Origin: Datura wrightii
Taxonomy: Eukaryota; Streptophyta; Magnoliopsida; Solanales; Solanaceae
Length of the DNA stretch: 64,000 bases
NCBI GenBank assembly: GCA_035772735.1
Contig: JASDFA010000018.1
Location: 142,295,501 to 142,359,500, forward strand
Reading direction: 5' to 3'
Shown: positions 1 through 9,207 of the stretch, piece after piece
How the letters are laid out: each line of letters starts with the position of its first letter
How positions within the stretch are numbered: the first letter of the stretch is position 1
Program-made: the position numbers and the translations under genes
Notes under the pieces: generated by a model
The model's input: only the letters and a program-made list of their open reading frames with translations
What the model was told of the DNA's origin: nothing
The model's database searches: none

Positions 1-889
1 CAAGATTTTAGTCTAAGAGTTTTTCAAGTCTTGAAGTTTTTCAAGTTTACAATAAGTTTTAGAGGACATGCTTTGAGTCGCGATTGTAAAATTATTCTTC
101 CAAATTTTTGCATTAATCAAGTGAAGGTTCTTCCTATCATTGTTGTAAGTATTAATTTATGATTTTATCTATGGATGCTATTAATTTATTAATAAACATG
201 ATAGGCTAAACTACCACAACTAGGGTTATGGGAACCATAGCGAATTAACGAGCTAAGGTTTGCAAAAAGTGATTCTAAATCAATACTAAACACCTGTATT
301 GTATTCTTTTTATGCTTAAACATTTCCTGACGGTGCGCAACGTTAGGACATTCCTGAATTCTTTACTTGCTTGAGCCTAGAGAGCTAGAGATTAGGAAAG
401 AGAATTACAATAAAGCCTTGATTTTTATGATCATTGTATTAACTTGAGCTTTGGTCGCAGGATAGTTATATTTGAAACAAATTGATAATGGTTAAATTGA
501 AATTGCTCATGAGACCTGACCCGGTGATTGAGTATAGTTATCCAATAGGGACGAATCAGTCGTTTGGATAAACATATGTTATCAGTTCTACAAGTAAAGT
601 ATTGGGATAAATCACTAGTGTAAAACCCAAAGTAGTTAAGGATCCATGGTGAACACTTACCCTAGTTAATTGTATTAATTTGGAATCAACATTCAATTTT
701 TCAATATTTTTATTTATTACTTTTGCAAATCCCCCCAGTTAGGAGATAATTGACTAAAAAGCTTAAGCACTAGCATTCTTCTATATCCTTCCATATTCCC
801 TATGGGATCGACCCCATCCTCTTAGTTGGGTTCTTTATTAACAACATACGCTTCATACTTCGATAGGAGGTATGGTTTGAGCATTATCA
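1..889 (+). repeat. 5' LTR of element A (left part outside window)
   Basis: This stretch repeats 3564-4437 at roughly 90-95% identity by eye. It ends in CA at 888-889, five bases before the primer-binding site. Its beginning lies outside the window. Confidence 0.85.
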
Positions 890-894
890 AAAAG

Positions 895-912
895 TGGCGC
901 CATTGTCGGGGA
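895..912 (+). other. Primer-binding site, tRNA-Asp type (element A)
   Basis: TGGCGCCATTGTCGGGGA matches the complement of the plant tRNA-Asp(GTC) 3' end (TGGCGCCGTTGCCGGGGA) with two C/G to T/A-type differences. It stands five bases inside the LTR end, the normal place for minus-strand priming. Confidence 0.85.
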
Positions 913-1118
913 ATACGACTTAGGATTAGATTAATTTCTTGTGTTTAACTTTTAGTCTTTATTTCCTATTTTATGTTTTTGTTTTCTTTTTCTGACGTTA
1001 CACAGGTTAACGTGGTAAAACAAACAGCAAAAATGTGACCACGACCTTACAGGTATCTTGATGAAGTCTGAGTAATCAAGATATATGTGTCGTGCCGTGA
1101 ATTTAAATCAGACGCTAA

Positions 1119-1134
1119 TTGGGAGGCAACCCAA
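1119..1134 (+). other. AGGCAA-loop hairpin (element A)
   Basis: Stem TTGGG/CCCAA closes a six-base AGGCAA loop. The same loop with a different paired stem stands just after the gag-pol reading frame in D, E, G and C. Here the coding region in front of it is gone. Confidence 0.6.
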
Positions 1135-1283
1135 GATAAATTTTTTATTTTTATGTGTTTGTTCAGGTGTGCAAATGATAGGTCATGATTTTCAACAAAA
1201 ATTGAGCTTAAACATTTAAAACGAGGAGTAGAGGCCCAGGGAGATCTTCTTTCACCCTTTTACTTTGTGGTTTATTGCTTTAG

Positions 1284-1320
1284 CACTAGGGATAGTGTGA
1301 CTAATTAAGTGTGGGGTGGG
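1284..1320 (+). other. GGGA-loop hairpin followed by purine tract (element A)
   Basis: CACTA-GGGA-TAGTG (1284-1297), extendable by one G-T pair, is followed by AAGTGTGGGGTGGG at 1307-1320. D, E and G have the same order after ORF3, but with stem GAACACTG/CAGTGTTC. The stem sequence differs, while pairing and loop are kept. Confidence 0.55.
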
Positions 1321-1566
1321 AGAAGTGAACTTCATATTACCATGCATTCCCTAATTGCTAAATTTGCACATGGTAGCCTAGCTTTTTTTTGAAATTTATG
1401 ACTTATCTTGCATGCTTGTTTGTTTGTTGTAGTATTTTTTTAGTTTTATTTTATTTTGGGTTCCTATATTTTTATTTTCGGTACTTTTCCGGTGGATAGT
1501 CCTTAGAACTGATTAAAGAGTCTAGATTTTTTTCTTTATTTTTAGTCATTGAGTCATGACTTTGCC

Positions 1567-1600
1567 CGATGATGGATGGATGACGACCGTCTTAAGGGTA
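1567..1600 (+). other. Conserved non-coding block before 3' LTR (element A)
   Basis: Contains GATGGATGGATGACGACCGT followed by CTTAAGGG. Near-identical blocks lie at 14605-14634, 15745-15780 (reverse) and 57592-57628, and a diverged one at about 29213-29246. Function is unknown. Confidence 0.6.
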
Positions 1601-1620
1601 AATTAGTCATTAGGAAGAAC

Positions 1621-2960
1621 AAGAACTTGGACCCTTTTAATGCTAGGTGCTTCACTTATGTATTATTTAGACTTTATTAAATTCACTCAAAAATGTATGA
1701 AAAAGGTAGAAACACTTAGTCTTTTGGGAACTTGACTCCTGTACTTGAAAAAATTGGCTTAATTATGTTATGCACGCAATATGAAGATATGTGTTTATGT
1801 GATATTGATTTCCATTGTTAAACCATTTTGTGCCAATGTGTGAGAAATTTTTGATATACTCCATGCTTGTAAATTAATGTCTAGAACTTGCCTGGTTTGT
1901 GTGCAAAACAAAATATGAATGATGAATTTAGGAAGTGATATAGGCGTTTCTTTGATAGACTTATTTTTATCCTATTTTATCTACCTTGATTGTAATTGTC
2001 CTAGTTAGCCGTGTTGAGCCTTAGCCTATTCTTTTGATAGCCATATTACAAGCTTAATCCTATTTTGTTCTTTTGACTTGTATTTGATCCAAATGACTCC
2101 TAGAGTACTTTAATGAAAAATTTTTTTGTATGAAAGGAGCATAAGTGGAAAAGTGAAGGGAAAAGCTAAAAAGTGTGGTGAATGAGAAGAAAAGAAAAAG
2201 GTGAAGTTTTGCTAAATAAGGAGGGTGATTGTTAGTGGGAAAACAAAACGAAGAACGAGCTTTGAAAAATTGAAGATGAAAAAAATATATGAATGAGTTC
2301 AATGATTAAAAGAAAAATTTCCCACTAGTCATCTAGGTTGAAATATTGAAAAATAAAAGGAGGTATAAGGAGAAAATTTAAAAATTGAAGAATGTGCAAA
2401 AAAAATCAAAGTGTTGTGAAGTATTAAAGTGCTTAGGGAGCTTGGTCACTATCTTGGCCAAATAGGCCCTACCCGTCCCTTAGCCTACGTTACAACCAAA
2501 TTTAAGTCCTAATTGATCCTTGATTCAAAATTTTATATTAGCGGAGTATTACACTAAGGCAAGCCTATGGATCATTGTCTGCATGTATGTTGAGTTCTTT
2601 GGGAGAGTGAGCGAAAATTATTTTATTTATGCCCAAGTTTATATTGACTCATATCTTGTGTGAGAAAAGGGCATCTCTCCAAATTGTGAGGGGAAACAAT
2701 GGTAAGACTTTGGTAAATCTTGATTGCTAAATTACATATAATTCATATTGGCCTAAAATATTTCTTGATGAGTTAGTGTTCAAAAGCTAAGTGATTTCGA
2801 ACTTTGACATTTTAATGTTGATCCTATATGCATGCGAGTGAATTGTTTGAGCTTCATTGATTTGTCTCATGATTCTAAGTATAAGTAGACCTATTCGTAG
2901 GATAAATTTTGTGCTTAATTGTTAGAAGGGAAGTAGTTGATTAATCGAGGACGAACAATA
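1621..2960 (+). other. Non-coding 3' region of element A
   Basis: No open frame of interest. The stretch holds the 'tctagaacttgcctgg' block (about 1880) and a strongly purine-rich tract (about 2120-2400), both shared with the 3' regions of D and G. It ends at the polypurine tract. Confidence 0.6.
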
Positions 2961-2977
2961 GTTTAAGTATGGGTTAT
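2961..2977 (+). other. Polypurine tract of element A
   Basis: GTTTAAGTATGGGTTAT immediately precedes the LTR start TGATGAAGGGCA. It is the decayed counterpart of AAGTGTGGGGTAAG in front of the 3' LTR of G. Confidence 0.65.
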
Positions 2978-4437
2978 TGATGAAGGGCATATTTATGCAC
3001 TTCATAGACATATTTTTGCCCATACTTTACTATGTTTTGAAAACAAATTATGTGTGTTTGCACGTGTTTATGTTATATATTTGTGAAATTAGCTAACACA
3101 TGTGATTAGATATTTTCAGGGCTAAAAATGATGGATTTGAACATATTTAAAGATTTTTGATGAAATGTGAAGAAGTTGGAGGGAATGATGCAAGGATTAA
3201 AGTTAGCACTAGGATGGCACACAGTCGTGCGAGGCAGCAGCACACTGGCGCAAAGCCCGGCGCGGCGCGACAGCTGCAATGGCGCATGGCCAGGCGCGAG
3301 GCGCCAGTCTCCCTGCGCGATGGAGCGTGCGATGCAGGCCTTCCTAGGCACGCAACAACCCTCTTCCCCGTGCGATGGGGCGTGTGACGCGGCACTGGAG
3401 ACGCGACAGTAGCATGGGCGACGTGCAAGGTGTTTCAGACGGCCCAAAAATTGATCTCCCACTTAAACTAGGAAAAGGAACTTTAAGTCCCAAGTCACAT
3501 TCATCAATGAACAAGGAAAGCAATAATCTACTACTAAAAATACCCTTTTATTTCATGTAATAGCCAAGTTTTAAGTTTAAGAGTTTTTCAAATTTACAAT
3601 AAGTTTTAGAAGACATACTTTGAGACACGATTGTAAAGTTGTTCTTCTGAATTTTTGCATCAATCAAGTGAAGATTCTTCCTATCATCGTTGTGGGTATT
3701 AATTTATGCTTTTATCTATGAATTCTATTAATTTACTTATAAACATGATAGACTAAAACTACCACAACTAGGGTTGTCGGAACCATGGTGAACTAACGAA
3801 CTAGGGTTTGCACAAAGTGATTTTAAACTAATACTAAACGCTTGTATTATATTCTCTTCATGCTTAAATATTTCTTAACGGCGCGCAATGTTAGGACATG
3901 CCTGAATTCTTTACTTGCTTGAGCCTAGAGAGGTAGAGATAAGGAAAAGAGTATTACAACAAAGCCTTGATTTTTATGATCATTGTATTAACTTGAGTTG
4001 TGATCGCAGGATAGTTATATTTGAAACAAATTGATAATGGTTAAATTGAAATTGCTCATGAGACCTGACCCGATGATTGAGTATAGTAATCCAATAGGGA
4101 CGAACCAGTCATTTGGATAAACATATGTTATCAGTTCTACAAGTAAAGTATTGGGATAGATCATTAGTGTAAAGCCCGAAATAGTTAAGAATCCATGGGG
4201 AACACTTACCCTAGTTAATTGTATTAATTTGGAATCAACATTCAATTTTTCAACATTGTTATTTATTACTTTTGCAAATCCCCCCCCCCCCAAGTAAGGA
4301 GATAATTAACTAAAAATCTTAAGAACTAGCATTCTTCTATATCCTTCCATATTCCCTGTGGGATCGACCCCAACCTCTTAATTGGGTTATTTATTGACAA
4401 TGTCTACTTCATACTTTGATAGGAGGTATGGTTTGAG
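2978..4437 (+). repeat. 3' LTR of element A
   Basis: Starts with TGATGAAGGGCA and lies directly after the purine tract. It is about 1.46 kb. Its right end matches the left LTR up to GTTTGAG, then switches abruptly to unrelated chromovirus leader, losing the terminal CATTATCA. A CpG-rich block (about 3205-3418) interrupts otherwise AT-rich sequence and corresponds in position to the U3 cassettes of the other LTRs. Short open frames across that block, on both strands, are by-products of its GC content. Confidence 0.8.
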
Positions 4438-4439
4438 AG

Positions 4440-4556
4440 CCTTGCCCCAAGTTGTCGTAGGGCTCGGTCTGCAGCCTCATCCTCTATCTCGGGCCCTTCC
4501 TCTATTGTGAGCCACAACAACAGCAACTGGTTCAGGTACTTTTTCTCTGACTCCAC
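4440..4556 (-). pseudogene. Start of chromovirus gag (element B), truncated
   Basis: The minus strand encodes a short Arg/Gly-rich stretch including VVVAHNRGRARDRG, then a stop. Gag N-termini of asterid Tekay-type elements often carry such RG-rich runs close behind the leader. The frame ends at the junction with element A. Too little remains for any function. Confidence 0.35.
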
Positions 4557-4782
4557 TTGATCATGTCCATACCATCTATGAGATAAAAGAATAAAAAGAT
4601 TGTTAGTTACCAGTTTGGATCACCAGATACCAATTTGAATTAAGTAATAACATGAAATAAAGAAAGAAGGGAGTTTTACTAAAGTCCCGTAACATCTTGA
4701 AGAGCAATATAGATGTCTTCGTACTGTTCTGCAAGACTCTACTAGACACATCCTTATATAATGAAATCGAAGAACCTAGGGA

Positions 4783-4792
4783 TCTGATACCA
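4783..4792 (-). other. Primer-binding site, tRNA-iMet type (element B)
   Basis: On the minus strand the sequence reads TGGTATCAGA, the standard complement of the initiator tRNA-Met 3' end. It lies four bases from the LTR end at 4797. Confidence 0.8.
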
Positions 4793-4796
4793 ACTT

Positions 4797-5877
4797 TGTC
4801 AAAGTCCATGATTGGCACCCATACTAACCCCTCGATGGGCGAACCATAATTTCCTAGCAACCCAACACTTATTCAATTATTTAATCATCAAGATGCTCAA
4901 GAAAATCAAATGAATAAGACATTTTTTAACATACTGGATGAAAATGGAAGCTAATGTATTACATCCTAAAGATTCGAAAGTCATTGTGCAGAACACTAAC
5001 TAATACATGTCTACTAATAACAACAATAAAGAAAAATAAGGATAAATGTCTGGGATGATTATACATCATCGGAAAGATGAATCTGTGGAAGCCTAGAGAT
5101 AAGCAGCGCACCTCCGGATCAGCGGTTGTTGACCATAAAGATGCGGGCAAGAAGAAATCCCTGGATCACAATCTGCATTCAGAAAAAAAAAGTGCAGGAG
5201 TAGCATCAGTATAACCACTATGTACTGGTATGCATCATAGGCCGACCTTGAATAATAACAAATGTATATTATAATTCAAAAAGAAAGCAACAGACACCAA
5301 AATCAACCAACTCCTAAGTTCAGTAATCACTAATACCAGGCAGTTATACATGCATCATCAGGCCTAACATGTCCAATCAATAGAAGTATGTATATATTTA
5401 TGTGTGTATACACACACACACACACTCAAAATTAGATAACAAAATATCACAAGTTATTATGTAAGTAAATCTCAACAATGCAATGGAATCATGTCCATAC
5501 CGAACATACAACTATTTAGCTCTGCATCTCACTAAATTCATACCTATACCGAATTGGTCTCGTATCAGTCACTCATCACTCTCATATTTGTATACATTTT
5601 TTAGAGGGTCTTATATTTGCCATTTCAATCATGACCTACAGGGGACTCTAGAAATCCATATACTGTACTGGCGTAGTACCCCCTCCCACTCATCTGCTCA
5701 TCTATGCTCTCCTTGGACACGAGCCACTCATAACACAATTGCTCGCCCGGATGCTCCCCTTAGGCATATGAGCCACTCCTCTTTGAATAATAATATATTA
5801 CTCCATCAACACATGACCACTCATTCAGATACTCCCCTCAGACGCGTGCCTCTCATCTCAAGGTAATGGTGTATTAC
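4797..5877 (-). repeat. LTR of element B, inner part
   Basis: Begins (plus strand) with TGTCAAAGTCC next to the primer site and runs to the insertion point of C. It carries a CA/TG microsatellite at about 5391-5426. A 127-codon open frame at 5483-5866 has no recognisable product and I treat it as chance. Confidence 0.65.
5873..5877. repeat. Target site duplication of element C (ATTAC)
   Basis: ATTAC here and ATTAC at 34684-34688 flank element C exactly at its LTR ends. A 5-bp duplication is normal for Ty3/gypsy integrase. Confidence 0.85.
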
Positions 5878-7431
5878 TAATGAGTTGGTAATTTACCAAC
5901 TCATTAAGCTCTTAAGCATGAGCTTTAGTCTAGTTTTCAAGTTATTTAGATGGATTTTATGCCCATTTTTGCCTTTTTGTGTGCAGATATTTGATTTGAA
6001 GAAAAGAGCAACAAAAGGAGCAAAAGAAAAGGGAATCAAGTGAAATCAGCGCTTCACCAGAGAAGATCGGAGAAACGTCGGTCAAAAGCTGAAGAACACT
6101 TCCTCTGGGAATTAGAGCAACCCGTGATTGCAAACTTCAACCGGTGACTCACCGGTCCATCTGCCGAATGACACCTGAAATTAGTAGATCGAAGAGAAAA
6201 GAGTCAGCGGCGTACGGGTGAAGACTGAAAAAACGCTGAAGAAATCACCTAAGGCCACTGGAACTCACTGAAGGCGAAATTAATTTGAGCCGACGGTTTG
6301 CAGAATGTAACCGGTGAATCACCGGTACTCCTGCAAGTGCCAGAATAGTGATCAGGGGTAAAAATGTCCAACACAAAAAAAAAGAGAAGTGGATACCCTA
6401 CTTTTGAATATATTCTAGAGAGAAGTAATCTGTACCCATCAGATCTTAACTTTTAGCTTTTAGAACATTCTCTTGGTAGAGGAGGAAATTAAGAATTCTA
6501 TTGGTGGAAATTGTAAAGGATTGTTTTCATTTTCTTCTTCTTCTTCCTCTACAACAAGGTACTACCATTGTTGAAGATTTTTTATTGAATTTGATTTTTC
6601 TACTCCTATTATTGAATTCAATGAGTTTATTGTTAAATGTGTCTTTGAATTTCTTAACTATGAGTAGCTAAATCATTAACTAGAGGTGTGTGGTGATGAA
6701 TGCTTAATTAGAGTGGGTATTGCTAGAGCCATTTCAATATTGTTTAATTCGTGTAAATATGTTAAATTCTCTCCAATCTATAATTGAAGATCCATTGTTG
6801 TTGATGTGGGTTTAATTATTCTTGCTTGGTTTTTGCTTGGAAAAGAAGAATTGAGTATTGGGAGAAAATTTAATGGTGGACATGGATGTGAATTTTGAAA
6901 TTGGACTGGAAATAGCCAAAATTATATTCTCACTCTTAATTAATAGCTAATATCTAGAAATTATTGCAGCTATTAATCCAAATCTGACCGTGTTACTTTA
7001 ATTGTATGTAGTGGTTTGAAAGAACTCTAGCAAGAGGTATTTATGAGGTTGAAAAACATCAAATGCCCACTTTACCGAGGTTATTTACACAACTTGAACT
7101 TATGAGATGTCCTAGCATGACCCTATCTAGTTAGCATATCATCTACACCACACCTCTAGTCTTTCACGTTATTGTGAACAACCTTGTTAATTTTGTCATC
7201 TTGGTTATTAAAATTAGAAGTTATATTCTATTTTAAATCGCAATCTCCCCAAAAATGTTTATTTCTATATTATTTTCAAGTTGTGCAAACTAAATTTAAT
7301 TTCTCAAATGACACTCGTGCATATCATTCACTAGTTCCGGTGGGATTCGACCCCCACATCCGTTGGGATATTTATTTTGATACACGATCATTTATGCTCT
7401 TTGTATGAAGAGAATATTTTGGACGTTATCA
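5878..7431 (+). repeat. 5' LTR of element C
   Basis: Length 1554 bp, ending in CA before the primer site. The first base pair reads TA instead of TG, a probable G to A change, since the other copy starts TGATGAGTTGG. The start forms a 14-bp perfect dyad around one T. The U3 region holds two odd-length palindromes, ACCGGTGA-C-TCACCGGT (6140-6156) and ACCGGTGA-A-TCACCGGT (6310-6326). Confidence 0.88.
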
Positions 7432-7435
7432 AAAA

Positions 7436-7453
7436 TGGCGCCGTTGTCGGGGA
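7436..7453 (+). other. Primer-binding site, tRNA-Asp type (element C)
   Basis: TGGCGCCGTTGTCGGGGA has one difference from the complement of the plant tRNA-Asp 3' end. It begins five bases after the LTR. Confidence 0.88.
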
Positions 7454-7550
7454 CTAGCGCTTGATACTCTTGTGTTGATTGTTAATTTGAATTAGTTTTG
7501 CATCATAGGTGTTGACATAAAGTTTGCTATTCTTGTTAGGATAAAGTCAT

Positions 7551-7627
7551 ATGAGTCATCATTCACAAGAAGGAGATAGCTTAGTGGAGGATAATATGGA
7601 GCATGAGGAAGATAACCCGATGATGCC
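7551..7627 (+). pseudogene. Gag N-terminus of element C, cut by insertion
   Basis: An ATG at 7551 opens a frame beginning MSHHSQEGDSLVED and rich in acidic residues. It runs without a stop up to the LTR of element D at 7628. It lies about 100 bp behind the primer site, where gag should begin. The rest of gag resumes after 25823. Confidence 0.5.
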
Positions 7628-9048
7628 TGATCTTGGGCAGATTTATATGCCCAAGTGATACTCAAAAGTACCATTTTCGCCTTGTTTATCTATCAATGTG
7701 TATACATTTTCATGTAATAGGTAATAAAATGTGAATTTATACTAACCAACATGATTAGCATTGTTTTGCAGTTAAAATTTGATTTCGGGAAGCTAAAATG
7801 CATGTTGGATGATATCGGAGTTGGACTTGGATGCGAGCAAGGGAAAAGGCATTGGACAACATGAATTAAAGGGGCTCCGCGATGGAGCCGTGTCACGCTG
7901 CCATCGCGGAGGCATTCTGCCTGGATGGGGAAAATTCACCTAATTTCCAGTGGAGGTCCACGTTTGCTCCGTGGCACGGAGCCAGTGCTCCGCGATGCAC
8001 GCCGTGCCACGTTGAGCTTGAATTCCCGGACCCCCAGTTCCAGTGAGGGTTCGCGTTCATGGCGTGTCACGGAGGCAGTGCTCCGCGATGCACTCCGTGA
8101 CACGTTGCTCATTATTCCGGGAAAAATTTCCAGCAGTAAAAATAGAACACTTAAGTTCATTGTTCATAATTCAGACTTGGTGGAGCAAGGACGTGGGTTA
8201 CAGGCAGTTGAGGGACGAAAAGTTCAGGGTTTTTTCTCTCTTTCTTTCTTCTTTATCTCAATTGCTTGTATGATTAACACTCATTTTATGATGATTAATC
8301 CACAAATGAGTGGCTAATTCCTTTCCTTGCTGAGGTTATGAACAATTGTGATGAAATTTGATTATTAATTATCTGGTTTTTCATCTTTTCTTCCATGTTG
8401 TTCTATTAATTCTTGTTCTTACTGCATTGGTGTGTGGCCGCCATTAATGTACATCTAAAAAGTCCGATTTCACTCGAGAGAGCATGAAATTGGAAAGTTG
8501 TGAATTAATAGGATATTGTTCTTTACTTGGTTTGGGAAAATTGAGTTTAGATGTGCTTTCAGGATAGAAATATACCTGAAAGTCGTATTAGTCAATTTAG
8601 GAACCCGAATTGTATGGCTAGAACATGAATTGCATTTGATCACAGAAATGTAGACGGATGGTTCATGATTCTTAAGTGAGATTAAATACGAGAGTTTTAA
8701 TCTCTTGGCAAATGTTCTTGGCTAGCAACAGGAAGAAAAGATTAACCAATTTATGATGATAATCAGTTTCATTACATGTTCGGTTAACCTTAGCATGCTC
8801 TTATCCATAGTTTAGATTCAAAGTAGATAATTGTTCTTAGTTTTAGTATAAAATTTATCAAACAAACTATCAACTTTTTGGTTATGTTGTTGTCAGCATA
8901 TTTAGAGGTAAAATATAGTATACTTGAGAAAATTGCACTTAACCCAAGTCTCTGTGGGATCGATACTTGGCTTACTAAAGCCACTTACTACTTGTTCGAC
9001 CACGTGCACTTGCGTGTTGTTTTATATACCCATATAACACATCGAACA
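7628..9048 (+). repeat. 5' LTR of element D
   Basis: Begins TGATCTTGGGCAG and ends CGAACA; 1421 bp. The LTR opens with the inverted repeat CTTGGGCA/TGCCCAAG. A CpG-rich dyad cassette fills 7871-8107 with CGTGGCACGGAG and CGTGTCACGGAG arms. The TATA box found in G (GTATAAATAG) is here GTAAAAATAG at about 8137, probably decayed. Both copies of the equivalent LTR in G align along the full length. Confidence 0.9.
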
Positions 9049-9054
9049 AGTTTT

Positions 9055-9072
9055 TGGCGCCGTTGCCGGGGA
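9055..9072 (+). other. Primer-binding site, tRNA-Asp (element D)
   Basis: TGGCGCCGTTGCCGGGGA is an exact 18-base complement of the plant tRNA-Asp(GTC) 3' end as I know it. Confidence 0.92.
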
Positions 9073-9207
9073 CTTGGCAATTGGTGAATTTGTTTTAAGT
9101 GTTAATCTACTGTATTTTTATTTTTTTTCTTAAGTGTTGACAACTTGGTCTTAGCCTGTATTTTGCAGACTTAATTGCTGTGAACACTGGCAAGAGACAA
9201 AGAGCTG

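Larger units (their letters stand above)
1..4437 (+). mobile_element. Element A: Athila-like LTR element without coding sequence
   Basis: Two direct copies of one LTR (1-889 and 2978-4437) flank an internal region that starts with a tRNA-Asp-type primer site and ends with a purine-rich tract. The 2.1 kb interior keeps only non-coding landmarks of Athila-like elements: the AGGCAA-loop hairpin, the GGGA-loop hairpin with its purine tract, and the GATGGATGGATGACGACCGT block. No gag, protease, pol or ORF3 remains, so A is a deletion derivative that could move only with proteins from elsewhere. The left LTR is cut by the window edge. The right LTR lacks its last 8 bases. Confidence 0.85.

Noticed and set aside
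3106..3462. Overlapping frames of 60-118 codons on both strands in the GC-rich block
   Set aside because: They lie in U3 of the A LTR; open frames follow from GC-rich composition with few stops. No domain, and the other LTR families have different sequence here.
5483..5866. 127-codon frame
   Set aside because: Inside the LTR of element B, His/Ser-rich, no known motif, and interrupted structure around it.
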